Source: Leucosporidium creatinivorum (Eukaryota > Basidiomycota > Microbotryomycetes > Leucosporidiales > Leucosporidiaceae). Taken from it: a DNA stretch of 64,000 nt. Below are positions 35,187 through 47,058 of the stretch, one piece after another. The stretch spans positions 853,875-917,874 of the forward strand of contig BCKL01000006.1 of NCBI GenBank assembly GCA_001600635.1. The letters are read 5' to 3'. The position numbers were made by a program, and so were the translations under genes. Every line of letters starts with the position of its first letter. Position 1 is the stretch's first letter. Below the pieces are notes generated by a model. The model made no database searches. It had not been told where the DNA came from and saw nothing but the letters and a program-made list of their open reading frames with translations.

Positions 35187-37509
35187 TTATCCTCGAGCTG
35201 CGAGTGCTTTGTAGTAGACCTGCGAGGCGAGGGCGAAGGGAAGGGGGCAGGAAGCGGGGAGACCGAGGGTCAACTTCGAGCGTCGTGAGCGTTGGGATAG
35301 TGCAAAGTAGACTCACGACCGTGACGAACTGTTGATGGAAAAGTGGCGAAGGACGAGAAGGTACGAAGGGACGGTCAGCTCTCGTTCTTCGGCGCCTCTC
35401 CCCGCCTGCTCGGCGAAGGCCCTTCGCGCCTCGAACTCCAGAGCAAACAAACTCACCTTCCGCTTGTACCTCGTCGTCACTCCCACACTCAAGAATCCAC
35501 CCTTGATAGGGCTCGCCGCCAAATGGTTGATGACCGAATGATCCGGCTTAGGCAAAATCGAGTTGTCGTCTCCGCTCCCCTGGGTAACATACGCCGCATG
35601 ATTGAGCGGACCCTTCTCCAACTGCGCCGGTAGACTCGGAGGAGGAACTCCCGACGAAGCAGGAGGTGGTGGGAGCTCCTTGCTTGGCGCTGAGGGCTCC
35701 CCTCCTCCCCCTCCTTCGACCGAGATGGCCGACTCATTCTCCAACGCATCCCTCTCGGCTTCCCACTCCCCCCACTCCACCAACTCAGGCGGGATCTCCT
35801 GCGTCCACTCCTCCTCTTCCTCCTCTGCGTCATTCAAACCCCCAAGCTCCTCGTCATCAAACCCCGTCCACATCGGCGGCGCGCTCCTCTGCGAGCCCAT
35901 CCCGCTCGTCGGCGTCCCCGTACCACCTACTCCAATAGACCCAGGCGCGACGTTCGGCGTGCTGGGCCCCGAAGGCCCACTTGCTGTCCAGAATCCAGCG
36001 GCGAGCTTCGAGTTGGCGGGGTTGACTTGGAGGTAGTTGATCAGGTTGCCGTCGGCGTCGGTGGCTACGGGGAGGTGTTTCGAGGCCTTCCAGGCGCGGT
36101 CGACGATGAATTTGAGGCGGTGCGGACCGGGAGGGAGGGAGATGAGGGCCGAGAAGTCGGAGGCGCTATTGGCGGGAGAAGGCAAGGTTAGCACACGACG
36201 CGGAGAGGTAGAGACACAAGAAGATGGCTCACTCGGTCTTCCTCAACTCAATCTTGGTCTTCCATCCCTTCGCAAACGTTCCCGTAACAAACACCTCCTT
36301 CGGTCCCATCGCCGGCCGTCCCTCACTCGCCTTCATCTGCCCATCCTCATTCTTCCACTTGATCAACGTCGGTACCCCATCCTGTCCCGCCCCAAGATCC
36401 ACCGCCGCAGCGAGCAAGCTCTGCGCAATCGTCGCCGAGGGGACCGAGAGAAGGGGGATGGGAATGGCCGCTACGGGGGCGTTGAAGAGCTTTGGTGGGA
36501 GGAGGACCGCAGGGGAGGGGACGGCGCCTGTTGGTGTCGCTCCTGGGAGAGGGGAGGCTACGGGCGAGCCGAGGACGGAGGTGCCGCTGGGGATGTCGGC
36601 TTCGGAGATGGGGAGCGAGTCGGAGGGGATTTCGGGGGCGAGGACCGTGTCTGTTGGTGGGACGGGGGAGGTGGGGTACGGTGCGGAAGTGGTAGGTGGG
36701 AGGAGGAAGGAGGAGGCCGAGCTGCTGGGAGGGCCGCCCGAGGAGGGAGGATCGGAGGATTGGTCGGAAGAGTCGGTGGGGACGAAGATGGAGGAGGCGA
36801 CGGCGGAGAGGGAGGTGGTAGGCGTGTCGGGTCGAAGACGACTCAGAGCGGGCGTGATGGCTCCGACGCCGGAAGGGTTGGGTCCGCCGAAGGGGGAGGT
36901 GACGGGGGCATCTTCGGTGACGGGGGAGGAGAGGACGGGCATGCGATCTTGCGAGAGGAGGACGGCGCTGGTGAGGCGCGGGCTGGCTTTGAAGCCTGGG
37001 TGGATCGTGTCGTCCGGATCGGTGATGGAGGCCTGGAGAGGGAGTGTCGAGGAAGGCAGAGCGATGGTCGTCGGCCGAACGAGAGGCGTAGCAGGAGCGC
37101 TGACGTCCCTCCTAGGCCCATACACTACATGCTCCGCCTTTCCCTGCATAGCACCCCGTAGCGTTCCTCCTCCAGCCAATCCATCCACCTCATTCTCGTC
37201 CAAGTCCTCCCCCACGATCATCTCGCCTCCGACCCTATCGGCCAGCTTCTTCCTCGACCCAACGCTCAGCTTGCCCGGCTGCGATTGCGTAAAGGAGAGC
37301 GAAGTATCGACATCCGAGAGCTCGATGCTCTTCTTGCGCCGCCGAGGGTCGGCGCTGTTGCTGCTGCTCGTTGAGGTCCTGCCTTGGGCAGTGCGCGGCG
37401 AGTCTTGAGGAGGGAGAGGAGTAGTGCGCGAGCGAGGCGAAGTGGGATTTGAGGATCTGTTGGATCTTGGAGCCTGAGCGGTCGACTGTGAGTTGCCCAT
37501 GTCGGCCAA
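35187..37509 (-). CDS. SNF1/AMPK beta subunit
   Basis: Four exons. The first ATG (37509) gives MADMGNSQST; starting at the second Met (37500) exposes MGNSQS, an N-myristoylation consensus (Gly2, Ser6), which yeast Sip2 and animal beta subunits also have. I prefer that start. A Ser/Thr/Pro-rich region of about 350 residues follows. The CBM48 glycogen-binding domain reads LIKWKNEDG, EVFVTGTFAKGW, LPPGPHRLKFIVDRAW and LPVATDADGNLINYLQV. The ASC domain follows an acidic linker: WTQEIPPELVEW, ILPKPDHSVINHLAA, VTTRYKRKFVTVVYYK. The subunit tethers the Snf1 kinase and gamma subunit and directs the complex to membranes or glycogen. The last exon is short (VYYKALAARG). Confidence 0.93.
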
Positions 37510-38043
37510 GCGAACGAGGGGGGGGCGGGGAGCGGGGGGTAGTTGCTGAGGACTAGGCTTGACGGGAGTAGGCCGAGAGGGCCTGTACGGTGTCGGCGAG
37601 GAGAAGATTTAGTGAAGCTGTCCTGTAGCGGTACAGATTGCTGCCCGAGCGGTTCGAAACGCCGAGAGAGTGGGTGTGCCCCCGTCTTGCTCATCTCGCA
37701 TGCTAGCGATTCGAGTGCGATACGAGAGTGAAAGAGAGCAGCACACACCTCTATCGGGGTACAGCTAGCAGCTGTAATCCTCTGTTGCCTCGAAAGAGCC
37801 GAACGAGCGAGCGAGCTCAGAGGGCTGAGATAGACGAGTGACGGTGAGCGAGTTGGTCGTAGAGGGGTGGATGCTGTAGGGGTGCAGCTGGGGCGTAGCT
37901 GGCTGATTGAGCGAGTCCTAGTACGCTGTAGGTCGACACAAGCTCGAAACGAAGAATGTAGGCGAAGGTCAAGGGCTGGGGACTTGGTGCTCAACACCTC
38001 TCTCCCTGCTCCCGCTTCGTCGCTCGCTTGCCCCGTCTCGATC
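37510..38043. promoter_or_regulatory. Divergent promoter region, SNF1 beta and DUF7137-type gene
   Basis: 534 bp between divergent start codons must hold both promoters. No specific regulatory site is identified. Confidence 0.45.
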
Positions 38044-39211
38044 ATGCGATTCTCGGCTTTCTGCAGCTTACTAGGCTCGCTGGCAGTAGCAGCTGCAACA
38101 GAATCGACTACACCCCTCGCAACACCTACAACTCCTCCCGCCGTCCCGCTCGAGATCCAACACCTCCTTCAACCGCGTCAAGCTACCTCGGCCAGCAGTT
38201 CTAGCACCATCAGCATCCCAGGAAATGCAGCGTACGTCTCGCCTTTGACCGAGCTGGCAAGCTAGTGCGCTACAGAGGGTTGAGCGGGGACCCCGAGGCA
38301 GGCAAACGCCCTTTGAACGCGTTGAGCGAGAACGAAGCGGTGCTGGGCTGTAAGAGGGTATCGGGATAGCTGGGAGGGTAGCAGGCACTTTCAAGGATCT
38401 TTCGCATCCTACAGCAGCTCCTCAAGCGCAGATTGCAGCTGACACGCTCCCCTCAAACGCACGAACAGAGCTGGCGGTTTGACCTACACCAACCCAGCGC
38501 CCACGGACGCTGTATCCTACTACAAGATCGCTCCAGGGAACCCCATCACTTTTGGATGGAACTACACCTCGCTCTAGTGAGTCTGGATTGCCCGTCGTTA
38601 GCTCAGCCCTGCAAGCGGAGCCGAGCTCACCGAGTTCCTTCCACAGCGTAACGCCTTCAAGCCTCACTTTCGAGGCCCGCTGCTCGGCGAACAGCTTCAC
38701 CTATCCCGTCGGACCTACCACTGGTATCCCCGGCAGTCAGACTCAGATCGTTTGGGATCCTTACGAGTGAGTTCGCTCGTCTCCTCATCGCCGAACTTCT
38801 CGCTGACTCCACCTCCACCCTCACTAGGTACGCACAAAGCGCCAACGCCATCCCCTTTGCTCAAGCTTCCTACACACTTCGCGTGTACGACGAGCGAGGC
38901 ATCGACGCAGTGGCCACGGCGGGCTACTTCAACGGAGCCAACTCGATCGTCAACTTTGCCCTCTACTCGCCAGCAGCGTACACCCCTCTCGCAAGTGGTA
39001 AGTCTACTTTCTCCTCGTCGCTTTCGGTCGATAAGCGGTCAAGAGCAGCCCGCTAACCCTGATCTCGCTCACCTCGGCGCACGCAGGATGGACCTGCGTG
39101 ACTTGCTCCTTCGCCGCCGTCTCCGCCAAGCTGGACCACCCGCTACTGATAGCGCTACCAGTGACAGTAGCGCTCGTCCTCATCGGAGGAGCAGGCGTCT
39201 TCAACCGATAA
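38044..39211 (+). CDS. Secreted/membrane-anchored DUF7137-type protein
   Basis: Five exons. MRFSAFCSLLGSLAVAAATE is a signal peptide. A Ser/Thr/Pro-rich linker of about 40 residues follows, then an Ig-like extracellular domain: GGLTYTNPAPTDAVSYYKIA, PITFGWNYTSLYVTPSSLTF, ARCSANSFTYPVG, QIVWDPYEYAQSANAI, YTLRVYDERG. A C-terminal membrane span (LLIALPVTVALVLIGGAGVF) ends with the stop right after FNR. The layout and the FGWNYTSL wording recall fungal DUF7137 proteins of unknown function. The tail could instead be a GPI signal, because almost nothing follows the hydrophobic run. The function is unknown. Confidence 0.72.
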
Positions 39212-39744
39212 TATAGACACTCCTCCCTCGGCGCCGCTCTCTTCGACGTTCAAACGCTCAGCGCCACAGACACTACTACATAACTCAGCTCGTTACCCAC
39301 TCGCATAGATGATTCCCTCTCCCTTCTCCCACTCGCATTTGTAGCCCTTCTTGACGAAATCTGACGATATGAGCTCGCAAGGTTTGGGCGGAGAGGAGGT
39401 CGAGGAAAGAGAGGACGAGCGCCGAGCAGCTCTTGCGCAGCGGCTGCTAATCAGCTGCAGCTACAGAAGAATGCGAGTGCAGCTGCAGATCCGAAAGCAG
39501 CGAGGCGTCGACTTGGCAGCATGCATATGACCCGCGTGCTTGCGCTGGCGGGTTCCGAGCCGTCTTGCTCTCCTTCCACGTCTTGCTCGCTTCGTCTCTC
39601 ACCTCGGTATCGCCCTTCAATCGCATCGGGCTATCTCCCTGCTGCCTCGTAGCATCTGCACCTTCGCAACCTCCGCACCGCCCACCCACCTGCCCCACGT
39701 CGATATCGCAGCTCGCTCCTTCCTCCAGCCTTCCGTCGCCCAAG
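39212..39744. other. Spacer with promoter of acyltransferase copy 2
   Basis: 533 bp; both flanking genes are on the plus strand. CT-rich tracts before 39745 are promoter-like. No gene is seen. Confidence 0.45.
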
Positions 39745-41600
39745 ATGGCCTCTCCAAAAGTGCCCAATCAAACGGCCAACGACGTCCGGCCACCGCACTC
39801 TATCCCCCTCCTCCAACGCCTCCCCCGCACCTCACTGCAGAAGCTCCAGACCTACTCCCTCGTCCTCTTCTTCTTCATCTGCCTCTTTCCGATCCACCTC
39901 GCCCAACTCTTCTACTACCCTATGAGCTTCGTCCCCGGGGGCATCCGGGAGTGCTACTGGTGGGGCATTGAGGCGACCAAGGAGAGTTTCGGGCGGATGT
40001 TGCTGCTCGTGTCGGCGCCAACGACGCTTGTCATTACTGCTGGGGAGGGCGTGGACTTGGATAAGGTGTGTTATAAGGATAAAGAGACGGGGAAATTCAT
40101 GTTGAAGCTGGAGGACAGGTCTGGTGAGTTTGGCTGAGTTTTGAAGGCCTCGGCGCTCGTCGTAGGCGCCGAGAGGCTCGTTCGGATCTGCTGGCTGACC
40201 TCGGACGTGTTACAGTCATCGTGACGAATCATCAGCAATACGCAGACTGGTGTTACATGTTTTGCTGTAGGCTTCTCTCGCCTCTCAGGGTACAAGAACG
40301 ATTACTTACGCCCGCACCCCATACTCCAGTCCTCTACCTCGCGGATCTTACTGGAGGTGAGTACTGTGCCCACGCATGTCCCAATAGAAACCCCTCGCCA
40401 AGGGAGCATTCGAGTTGCCCTTTGAGGGCTTCTCCGGAGGCGCCCTCGCTGTTCTAACTCGCAGCTCGGCGCTGACCTCTTCCCCCTCACAGCTCTCGTC
40501 ATCTTCCTCAAAGCCTCCCTCCGCAACGTCCCCATGGCCGGACCAGCGATGCGTCTCTGGAAGTTCATTTTCCTCAAGAACTGGGAGGCCGACCGAGTGC
40601 CGACTGGCGAGGCGTTGGGCCAGCTCGGAAGGAGGGCAGTGAAGCATCAGCGCAAGCTGGCGGTGCTGATTTATCCCGAGGGTACGCTCGTGAGCGCGTT
40701 GACGAGGCCGAAGAGCAAGGCTTATGCTGAGAAGAAGGGTGTCGTAAGTCTGCACCTCCTTCGAGCGAGGCGAGCGCCGAAGCTGACCCCCCTTGATGTC
40801 GCAGCCCGACATGAAGAACCAGCTTCTGCCTCGTTCGACTGGTCTCCTCTACTCGCTCCGCACGCTCAAGCAACATGTTCCCGATCTGGCGCTGTACGAC
40901 ATCACCGTCGGCTACCCCGGCATGCCCCCGGCAGCGTGACTGCTTTCTCTCTCTACGTCGCCGCTTGCTGGAGGCTGAGAATGGCTCTCTCTCATCTCAT
41001 AGATTCGCACAATCGTACTACAGCCTCGCTTCCGTCTACACCGCCTCGCAAGGCCCTCCTCAAGTGCACATGCACATTCGGCGCTACGACCTCCCCTCCC
41101 TCCCCACCAAACCGATTCCCTCTCCATCTACCACCGCCACCAACTCCAAGACCAACATCACCGCTGCCATCTCCTCTTCCGAAGTCAATCCCTCTCTCGT
41201 CCCCATCGGCACCTCCTCCTTCTCCTCCTCCCTCTCCCCTCCCCAGCTGGACGACGCCCTCACCGCCGAGGAGAGGGACACCTTTGACCTCTGGCTGCGG
41301 GAGAGGTGGACAGAGAAGGACGCGCTGTTGGATGGGTATTATGCGAATGGCGTGTTTGAGGCTAGTGAGGACCAGAGGAGGGAGATCAAGCTCGAGTTGA
41401 GGGGGGTGGACGATTGGGTGAGTTAGCGGCGTATCTGGGAGTCGATGAAGGCGAGTGAGCGAGCTGACGTTTGCTTGTCTGAACAGCTCGCCCTCGGATC
41501 CTGTTATGTAGCGGTCTATGCCGCTTACCGCATCATCAAGTGGACGGCGCCGAGGGTGCCAATTTGGGCGGCCAGTGTGTTGGCGAGAGCTGGATTCTAA
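39745..41600 (+). CDS. LPLAT-family acyltransferase, copy 2
   Basis: About seven exons from ATG 39745 (MASPKVPNQTANDVRPPHSI). A membrane span (LVLFFFICLFPIHLAQLFYY) comes first. Block I reads VTNHQQYADW, as in copy 1. The best exon join here gives YADWCYMFCFLYLADLTGAL then VIFLKASLRNVPMAGPAM. Block III is LIYPEGTLVSALTRPKS, followed by NQLLPRSTGLLYSLRTLKQH and DITVGYPGMPP. The stretch between HIRRYDLPSLP and PPQLDDALTAEERDTFDLWL is a Ser/Thr/Pro insertion of about 60 residues that copy 1 lacks. The C-terminus has a hydrophobic segment (LALGSCYVAVYAAYRII). It is expected to be an ER phospholipid acyltransferase. Intron 1 contains an 8-bp GC hairpin. Confidence 0.84.
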
Positions 41601-42236
41601 GGGCATGAGGGGCTACATATGGTAGACGACATTGTATGAGTTCCCAGTACACGCAGAGCGGGGCTCGTAACGTTGCATTGCAAGGACTTTCCGCATCGGC
41701 CGAGCAGGATGAATGACTCGGCGCTGGCTCCGACAGACGGCGAGTGCTTGCGAGGGGTGCGAGGCTAGCGGAGTCCACTGAGCTTCTCGTTAAAGGCGCT
41801 TTAGCCACCTGCGAGCCTTCCTGGCACACCACCCGCTGTAAGAACGCTCTCAGCGCCGAGCAGGACTTGCCCCAGCTCCGATTCATTTCTCTGGGATCGT
41901 CTCATTTGGACTCATTTCCGCTTCTGCAGCCATTGCTCGTTCTGTATCTGTTCCCAGCTCCGTTTGTTTCCCAGATCGCCTACAGAGCAGGCACGCCCAA
42001 TTTGGAAAGGCCAGACTCGCGAGCTCCGGGTCTGCTGGGCTTCCCGCTCGCTTTGCATGCTCGCCCCCTCCTCTCTCGCTCCTGCCATCACTTGCTCTTT
42101 CACTTCGTCAAAGCTACAGCTCAGCTCGCCACCCTCCTCGCTCCTGCTCGAGCTCGGCGCTCCCCTTTCCCCGGCCTCACTCCACGCGCCTCATCGCGTC
42201 TCTCAACAACTTCGCCAGCTTTCGTAAACAGCAGGG
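41601..42236. other. Spacer upstream of the metalloprotease gene
   Basis: 636 bp between two plus-strand genes. No coding feature is supported. The last part before 42237 is CT-rich, as in other promoters here. Confidence 0.45.
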
Positions 42237-43788
42237 ATGCGTTTCTCTTACCTTCTCGCACTTCTGCCTACTGTATACGGTGCAGCAGTCACCTCTGGCG
42301 ACACGACCGAAGCTCCCCCTTCACTCGGATTCACCGGCCGCTCCGTCGCCCCTCCTATCAAGCCGACCTTTCCCCCTGGAGCAGGACAGCACCCATATCA
42401 CGGGGACAGTCCATCTGCCAACCTTTGGACGTCGGCGCAGAAGGCTTCCTTCCAGCAGGCCGTCGCGAGCTGGGACACTGGATCGCCGACAACAAAGGCC
42501 TGCGCGGTCTACGCCGACCAGACGATTACAGTCACAGTCAATTTCATTGTGCATTACTACAGCAACCCTATCTCCAACGACAAGACGCGAGCGCATGGCT
42601 ACCTTACAGCTGCTCAGGTCCAGCAAACGGTCACCCAAATGAACAAGGTGAGCTGCTCGGCGCAGGCTTTCTTGAGATGGACTAGCCTGCTCACTTTCGC
42701 TTCGCCGCATAGGACTGGTCGGCTAGCAAGCCTCGGATTCGTTTCGTCCTCAGTACGGGGACTGGCGCCAACGCCGGTGAGCTATCGGCGATGACTTCGG
42801 CGTTCGTAGTCGAGCGGGCTCGGCGCTGACCATTCTCACGTCTCCCAACAGGCATCCGCTACGTCGTCTTCCGCAAGATTGCCGAGTGGAACGCCTTCGT
42901 CATCGCCCCTCCCTCCACTCAAGCCGAGCTGGACGTCGTTACCACCATCGCCGAGAACGTCCGAGGTCCTGTGTCCTCTCGCCCGAGCAATCAGATGCGC
43001 CAGCTTTTTATCTACACTGTCAAGGTGAGTAGGGAGATCCGGTACACATTCTCTTCCTTCCGCTTTTCCTGACCCTCGCCATTCCCGCACACAGGCCATG
43101 CCCGGCTCGACCATCGCCTTCGCCTTCCTGCCCAACTCGGCCTCGCCCTTCTCTGTAGATGGCATCTACATCTCGCAAGAGTTCATCCTCAAGCCCGAGT
43201 CGGATCTCAACTACCACTACCCGCACACGCTGGCTCATGAGGCTGGTCACTGGCTCTCTCGTGAGTTCGACGTTTCGGCGATGAGCTTAGAACCGTCTAC
43301 TAATTTCTCACGCCCCTGACAGTGGAGCACACCTTCGAAGGAGGATGTGACGCTCCTAACACTTTGACTGGCGGCGACCTGGTTACAGATACGTGAGTTT
43401 TTTCACATCGGGCGCTAGTTCTCGACCGTCGCCGAGCTGATCTCTCTCACTGTTCCCTTATAGGCCTCGCTGGGACCTCTCTAGCGACATCCATGCCAAT
43501 GCCTGCTACTACTACCGCAATTATGGATACGACTACAACCAGATCGTCAACCCCTGCCCCGGCGGAACCAAGGCGTGAGCCTACCCCTCGACTTGGCTGC
43601 CTGCTGCAGCTCTGACACCCTTCCTCCTCGCCTACAGCCAAGCAATCGCCAACATCGCCAACTTCATGAGCTATTCACTTGCCGAGTGTACCACCAAGTT
43701 CACCTCGGGCCAGTACAAGAGGGCATGGGCCGCGGCGGTCAACTTCCGAAAGTTCACCCCCGTCTGTGGCAAAGTGGCGAGGCTGTAA
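42237..43788 (+). CDS. Secreted M43-type (pappalysin-like) metalloprotease
   Basis: About eight exons. MRFSYLLALLPTVYGAAV is a signal peptide. A propeptide-like region precedes VNFIVHYYSNPISNDKTRA and GYLTAAQVQQTVTQMNKDWS, the opening strands of M43 enzymes. The zinc site is HEAGHWLSLEHTF, split by an intron after HWLS, giving the HExxHxxxxxH ligand pattern with Glu as catalytic base. Later come PRWDLSSDIHANACYYY, CPGG, and the Met-turn region NIANFMSYSLAECTTKFTSG. Paired cysteines fit a secreted fold. The enzyme should digest extracellular protein; its substrates are unknown. Confidence 0.9.
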
Positions 43789-43983
43789 GGGTCGAATCGA
43801 CGGGTGTAGGAAGATGGGCAGCGGGAGAAGATAGCGGGGCTGCAGGAGTCGGCGTAGCGGTCGGAGGAGGATGGGCAGCGCCGAGGAGCAGCGCCGAGCC
43901 CATAGTTGAGCAGCTTTGCATGGACTTTATTCGCATCGAACATCACTGGCGTCTAAGAGTATGATCTACAGCTGATCGCGAAG

Positions 43984-45348
43984 CTACACCTTCTCAAACT
44001 CGGCTACAACGAGTCGATGGTCGCTGGAGAGGAATCCTCTTTCGAACATGTTCGGCACAACGCCGTAACGACTCACTCGCCATGGCTGTATACTACTAGA
44101 GCGCTCAGCCACCACCCCATTGATGAGGAAGAGGACAAAGTCGATGATCTTGGCCTCGCTTTGCAGCTTGTCGAAGCCGGTAAACGTTTCGCGATCGCCG
44201 AACGGCCTGATGAGGGCAGGGAAGGGGTCAGCAAGCGAGATGGAGATCACAAGAGCTTTTAACGCTTCTCTGCCTAGCTCTGCCGCTCCACGAAGGGCAA
44301 AACAACTCACCCATGCAGCAGCGGACCTCCCTTCTTCCTCTCGCCGACCGTCGCGACCGCCAGCTCATGCCTCGCATCCCCAAACGAGGTCGATCCTACG
44401 CCTCCCTTCCCAGAATACCTCCAACCTGTCAACGTCCGATATCCATCCTCCTCTGCAGGAGAGTTGAGGTCTCCGAGCAGTAGGACGAGCTTGCCCTCGG
44501 CGCTAAGCTTCGAAACGTAGTCGAGCATGATCTCGGCAGCTTTGGTACGAGAGGTAAGACCGCGGTCGTCCCAGTGGGTGCAGAGGGCGTGGAAGTCGTC
44601 GGCTGGTGAGGCGAGAGGGAAGAAGTGGGCGACGGTGACCATGCGAGTTTGGCCGGCGTCCCAGTCTCTGGAGCCGGGAACCGAGGGAGTCTTGGAGAGC
44701 CAGAAGTAGTCGAACGATTTGAGCTTTAGGCGGTCCCTATGTGGAAAGAGTCAGCCTCGAGTGCAGGAAGAGCGCGCGAGCGAATGGAGCGAGCTCGGCG
44801 ATGGCTTCGGCACTCACTTTCGGTAGAAGATCGGCGCATACTCTCCAGCCTCACGTCCATCATCTCGACCTGAATGATCAAGAAGAGTCAGTGCGCGGTA
44901 GATGTACGTAACTCGTACAGAATCGCTCACCAACGCCGACGGAACCCCACCTCTCTCCGAGCAGCTGCTGTAGGTCCTCCATCTGGCTGTGAAGCACCTC
45001 CTGAAGTCCCACTAGATCCAACTCGCTCCACAGTATGCTGTCGGCGACTAGCCAGCGTCTCTCCGACCATGGCTGCTCTCCCCACTTCCGCTTGTTGTCG
45101 CTGGGAGGAGGATGAGAAGGCAGAGGGACCGGCTCGGATGCTTGACCATCGTAGCGGATGTTGAAGCTTCCAACTCGAAGGCTGGTGAAGCGACTGGGCG
45201 GCGTTGAAGCCACCGGCGACCGACGAGAGACGTAGAGAAGGGAGATGATCCAGCACACGAGCGCGATGAAGAGGTACTTGTCGGCGTTGGGATGACGATG
45301 TAGTCTCGGCTCTTCCGAAGGTGCTGCCGTAGCTTTGTGGTCGTCCAT
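43984..45348 (-). CDS. Membrane-anchored endonuclease/exonuclease/phosphatase-fold protein
   Basis: Five exons from ATG 45348. The N-terminus is short and cytosolic, followed by an anchor (YLFIALVCWIISLLYV). The EEP fold reads LRVGSFNIRYDG, DLVGLQEVLHSQ with the metal-binding Glu, ALCTHWDDRG, LVLLLGDLNSP with the Asp/Asn pair, KIIDFVLF, and SSDHRLVVAEFEKV with the catalytic Asp-His. All the usual EEP catalytic positions are present, so it is probably active. Related fungal proteins are secretory-pathway or extracellular phosphodiesterases and nucleases. The exact substrate (nucleic acid, inositol phosphate or sphingomyelin) is not clear. Confidence 0.85.
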
Positions 45349-45485
45349 GGTGACGAGGAGATGAGGGCCAAAGACAACCTTCGAGTGTTTCGCAGCGGTG
45401 AGGCTCGACTCCCTTTGATGCAGGCGTCGTTCGAGTCATCAAATCAGCTTGAGAGTTGGTACAATTGCTAACGAGTCTTGCAGAG

Positions 45486-46668
45486 CTACAGCTTGCCACC
45501 TTCGACACTCGCTGGACCATCGCCGAGGTAGCGCGCCCTTTCCCGGCCCTTTACTCCCTCAGCTCCCAGCTCAATCGCCCACACAGCACCACTCCTCCAG
45601 TACTTCTCTAACAAGTCCTGCTTCCCTCCCTCGCCGCTCTCGGACACTGCCGCCGTCGTGACGAACAACGTGGTTCCCTCCTTTCCGCCGAACTCGCAAC
45701 AGGTGATATTGTAGGCCTCCTCGAATACGATCTCGAGGTCTGCCACACCAGCAGGAGTATAGCGCGTCACGCGAGAGCCTCGGAACTTGGCAGAGTAGAC
45801 GTTGTCCTCGCCGTCGAGAAGGAGACCGTCGGGAACTCCTCCTGTGCGCCCTTCGGTGCGTGTGTCGACGAAGAGGGATTTGTTGGAGAGTGTGCCGTCG
45901 GCAGAGTAGGAGTAGCGGGAGATGGTGGAGAGGAGGGAGTCGGTGATGTAGCTGCAGAGGCGTGAGGGTCAGCTCGACGTACTCTCATCTCGGCGCTCGG
46001 TCGGACTCACACAGTGCCCCCGTCTCTCGTCCATCCGATCCCGTTAGGCAGTCCCATCCCCTCAAGCACGACCTCTGCTTCACGTTTTCCCTCCCCAACA
46101 CGGAACAGCGTAGCCTCCCTCTTCTCCCGCTCGATCGGCAACCCTCGCAAAATCTTGGTCGCGGCGAGGAAACGGCCTTGAGGGTCAATCTCGCCATCGT
46201 TGAACATCTGTTTGGTGGTGGCTGAAGCATTGGAGGCGAGCGTGTGGTAGGTGATGGGTGTGCGAGAGGAGGGAGTCGAGGAGGGGGAGCGAGCGGGGAG
46301 GAAGCAGAAGCCGAGAGGCGCGACGGCGATGAACTGTGGTCGGATGGAGGCGTACGGGTCAGCGGGGATGAAGGAGAAGGTGCAGAGTAGACGACTTACA
46401 CCTGGTCGGTCCTTGCGAAGCCGAATGCAAGAAACCGCTTCAACGTAGTAGTCCACCGAGTGAGCCTTCGTAGGGAGATGGTAATGGTGCACCTCGCAGC
46501 GTGCGCTGTAAGGAAAGGGATCAGTAGGTAGTCATCGACAGAGTAGACGAGAAGACCTCACATGTCGATGAAGTGAAGCGTTTCCGTTTCCTTCTCCCAC
46601 ACCGGCGACTCGCCCAACTCGCATCGAATGTCGAGCAAAGGCTCTCTGGGAGCGTAGATGGTGCGCAT
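45486..46668 (-). CDS. SMP-30/gluconolactonase/regucalcin-family lactonase
   Basis: Four to five exons from ATG 46668. The beta-propeller motifs are intact: CELGESPVWEKETETLHFID with the first metal ligand Glu, FIAVAPLGFCF, MFNDGEIDPQGRFLAA with the Asn-Asp pair, GLPNGIGWTRDG with the ligand Asn, and GGVPDGLLLDGEDNVYSA with the ligand Asp. These four positions bind the Ca or Zn of SMP-30 lactonases. The enzyme probably opens sugar lactones in the cytosol; no signal peptide is seen. The terminal region (GPASVEGGKL) follows the last propeller strand directly. Confidence 0.88.
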
Positions 46669-47058
46669 GAAGGCAGACGGCGAAGAGAGCAAGTGGAACG
46701 AGGAGGACAAGGAGGGGAAGCCCAAGTCGCGCGATCGAGGTTCTCGGTCCAAGAGCGCCGAGAAGCCGGTCGGGCTGAACCTCGACAGCGGAACCTCGTC
46801 GGGATGGCACTGAAGGAGGTGGTATCTTACAGAAAGGGATCACAACCGAAAGACGCATGTCCTACAACCTCACACAAATCCAAGCAATTCGACTCGGCGA
46901 GTCTCCTCAAGCGCCGAGCTCGGCGCTCAAGTCGGCCGCTGGTTGGCCGAGAGTGCTGTGGGAGGGGGGGAGATGGAGAAGAAGGGCGGCAGGAGGGTAC
47001 GGGGTCAGCATACTTAGCTCCGAGCAGCTCGGAGCGTGACGGAACGACTCACCCGACC
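46669..47058. other. Spacer upstream of the SMP-30 gene
   Basis: 390 bp holding the SMP-30 promoter (minus strand) and the 3' UTR of the GRF-finger gene. No other gene is seen. Confidence 0.45.

Noticed and set aside
36037-37161. Long plus-strand frame of 374 codons opposite the SNF1 beta gene
   Set aside because: It is antisense to a clear SNF1 beta coding exon, has Gly/Arg-rich low-complexity content and no motif. It is a shadow of GC-rich third positions.
37266-38045. Minus-strand frame of 259 codons over the divergent promoter
   Set aside because: It overlaps the SNF1 beta N-terminal exon in another frame, has no motif, and its composition is random Ser/Arg/Leu.
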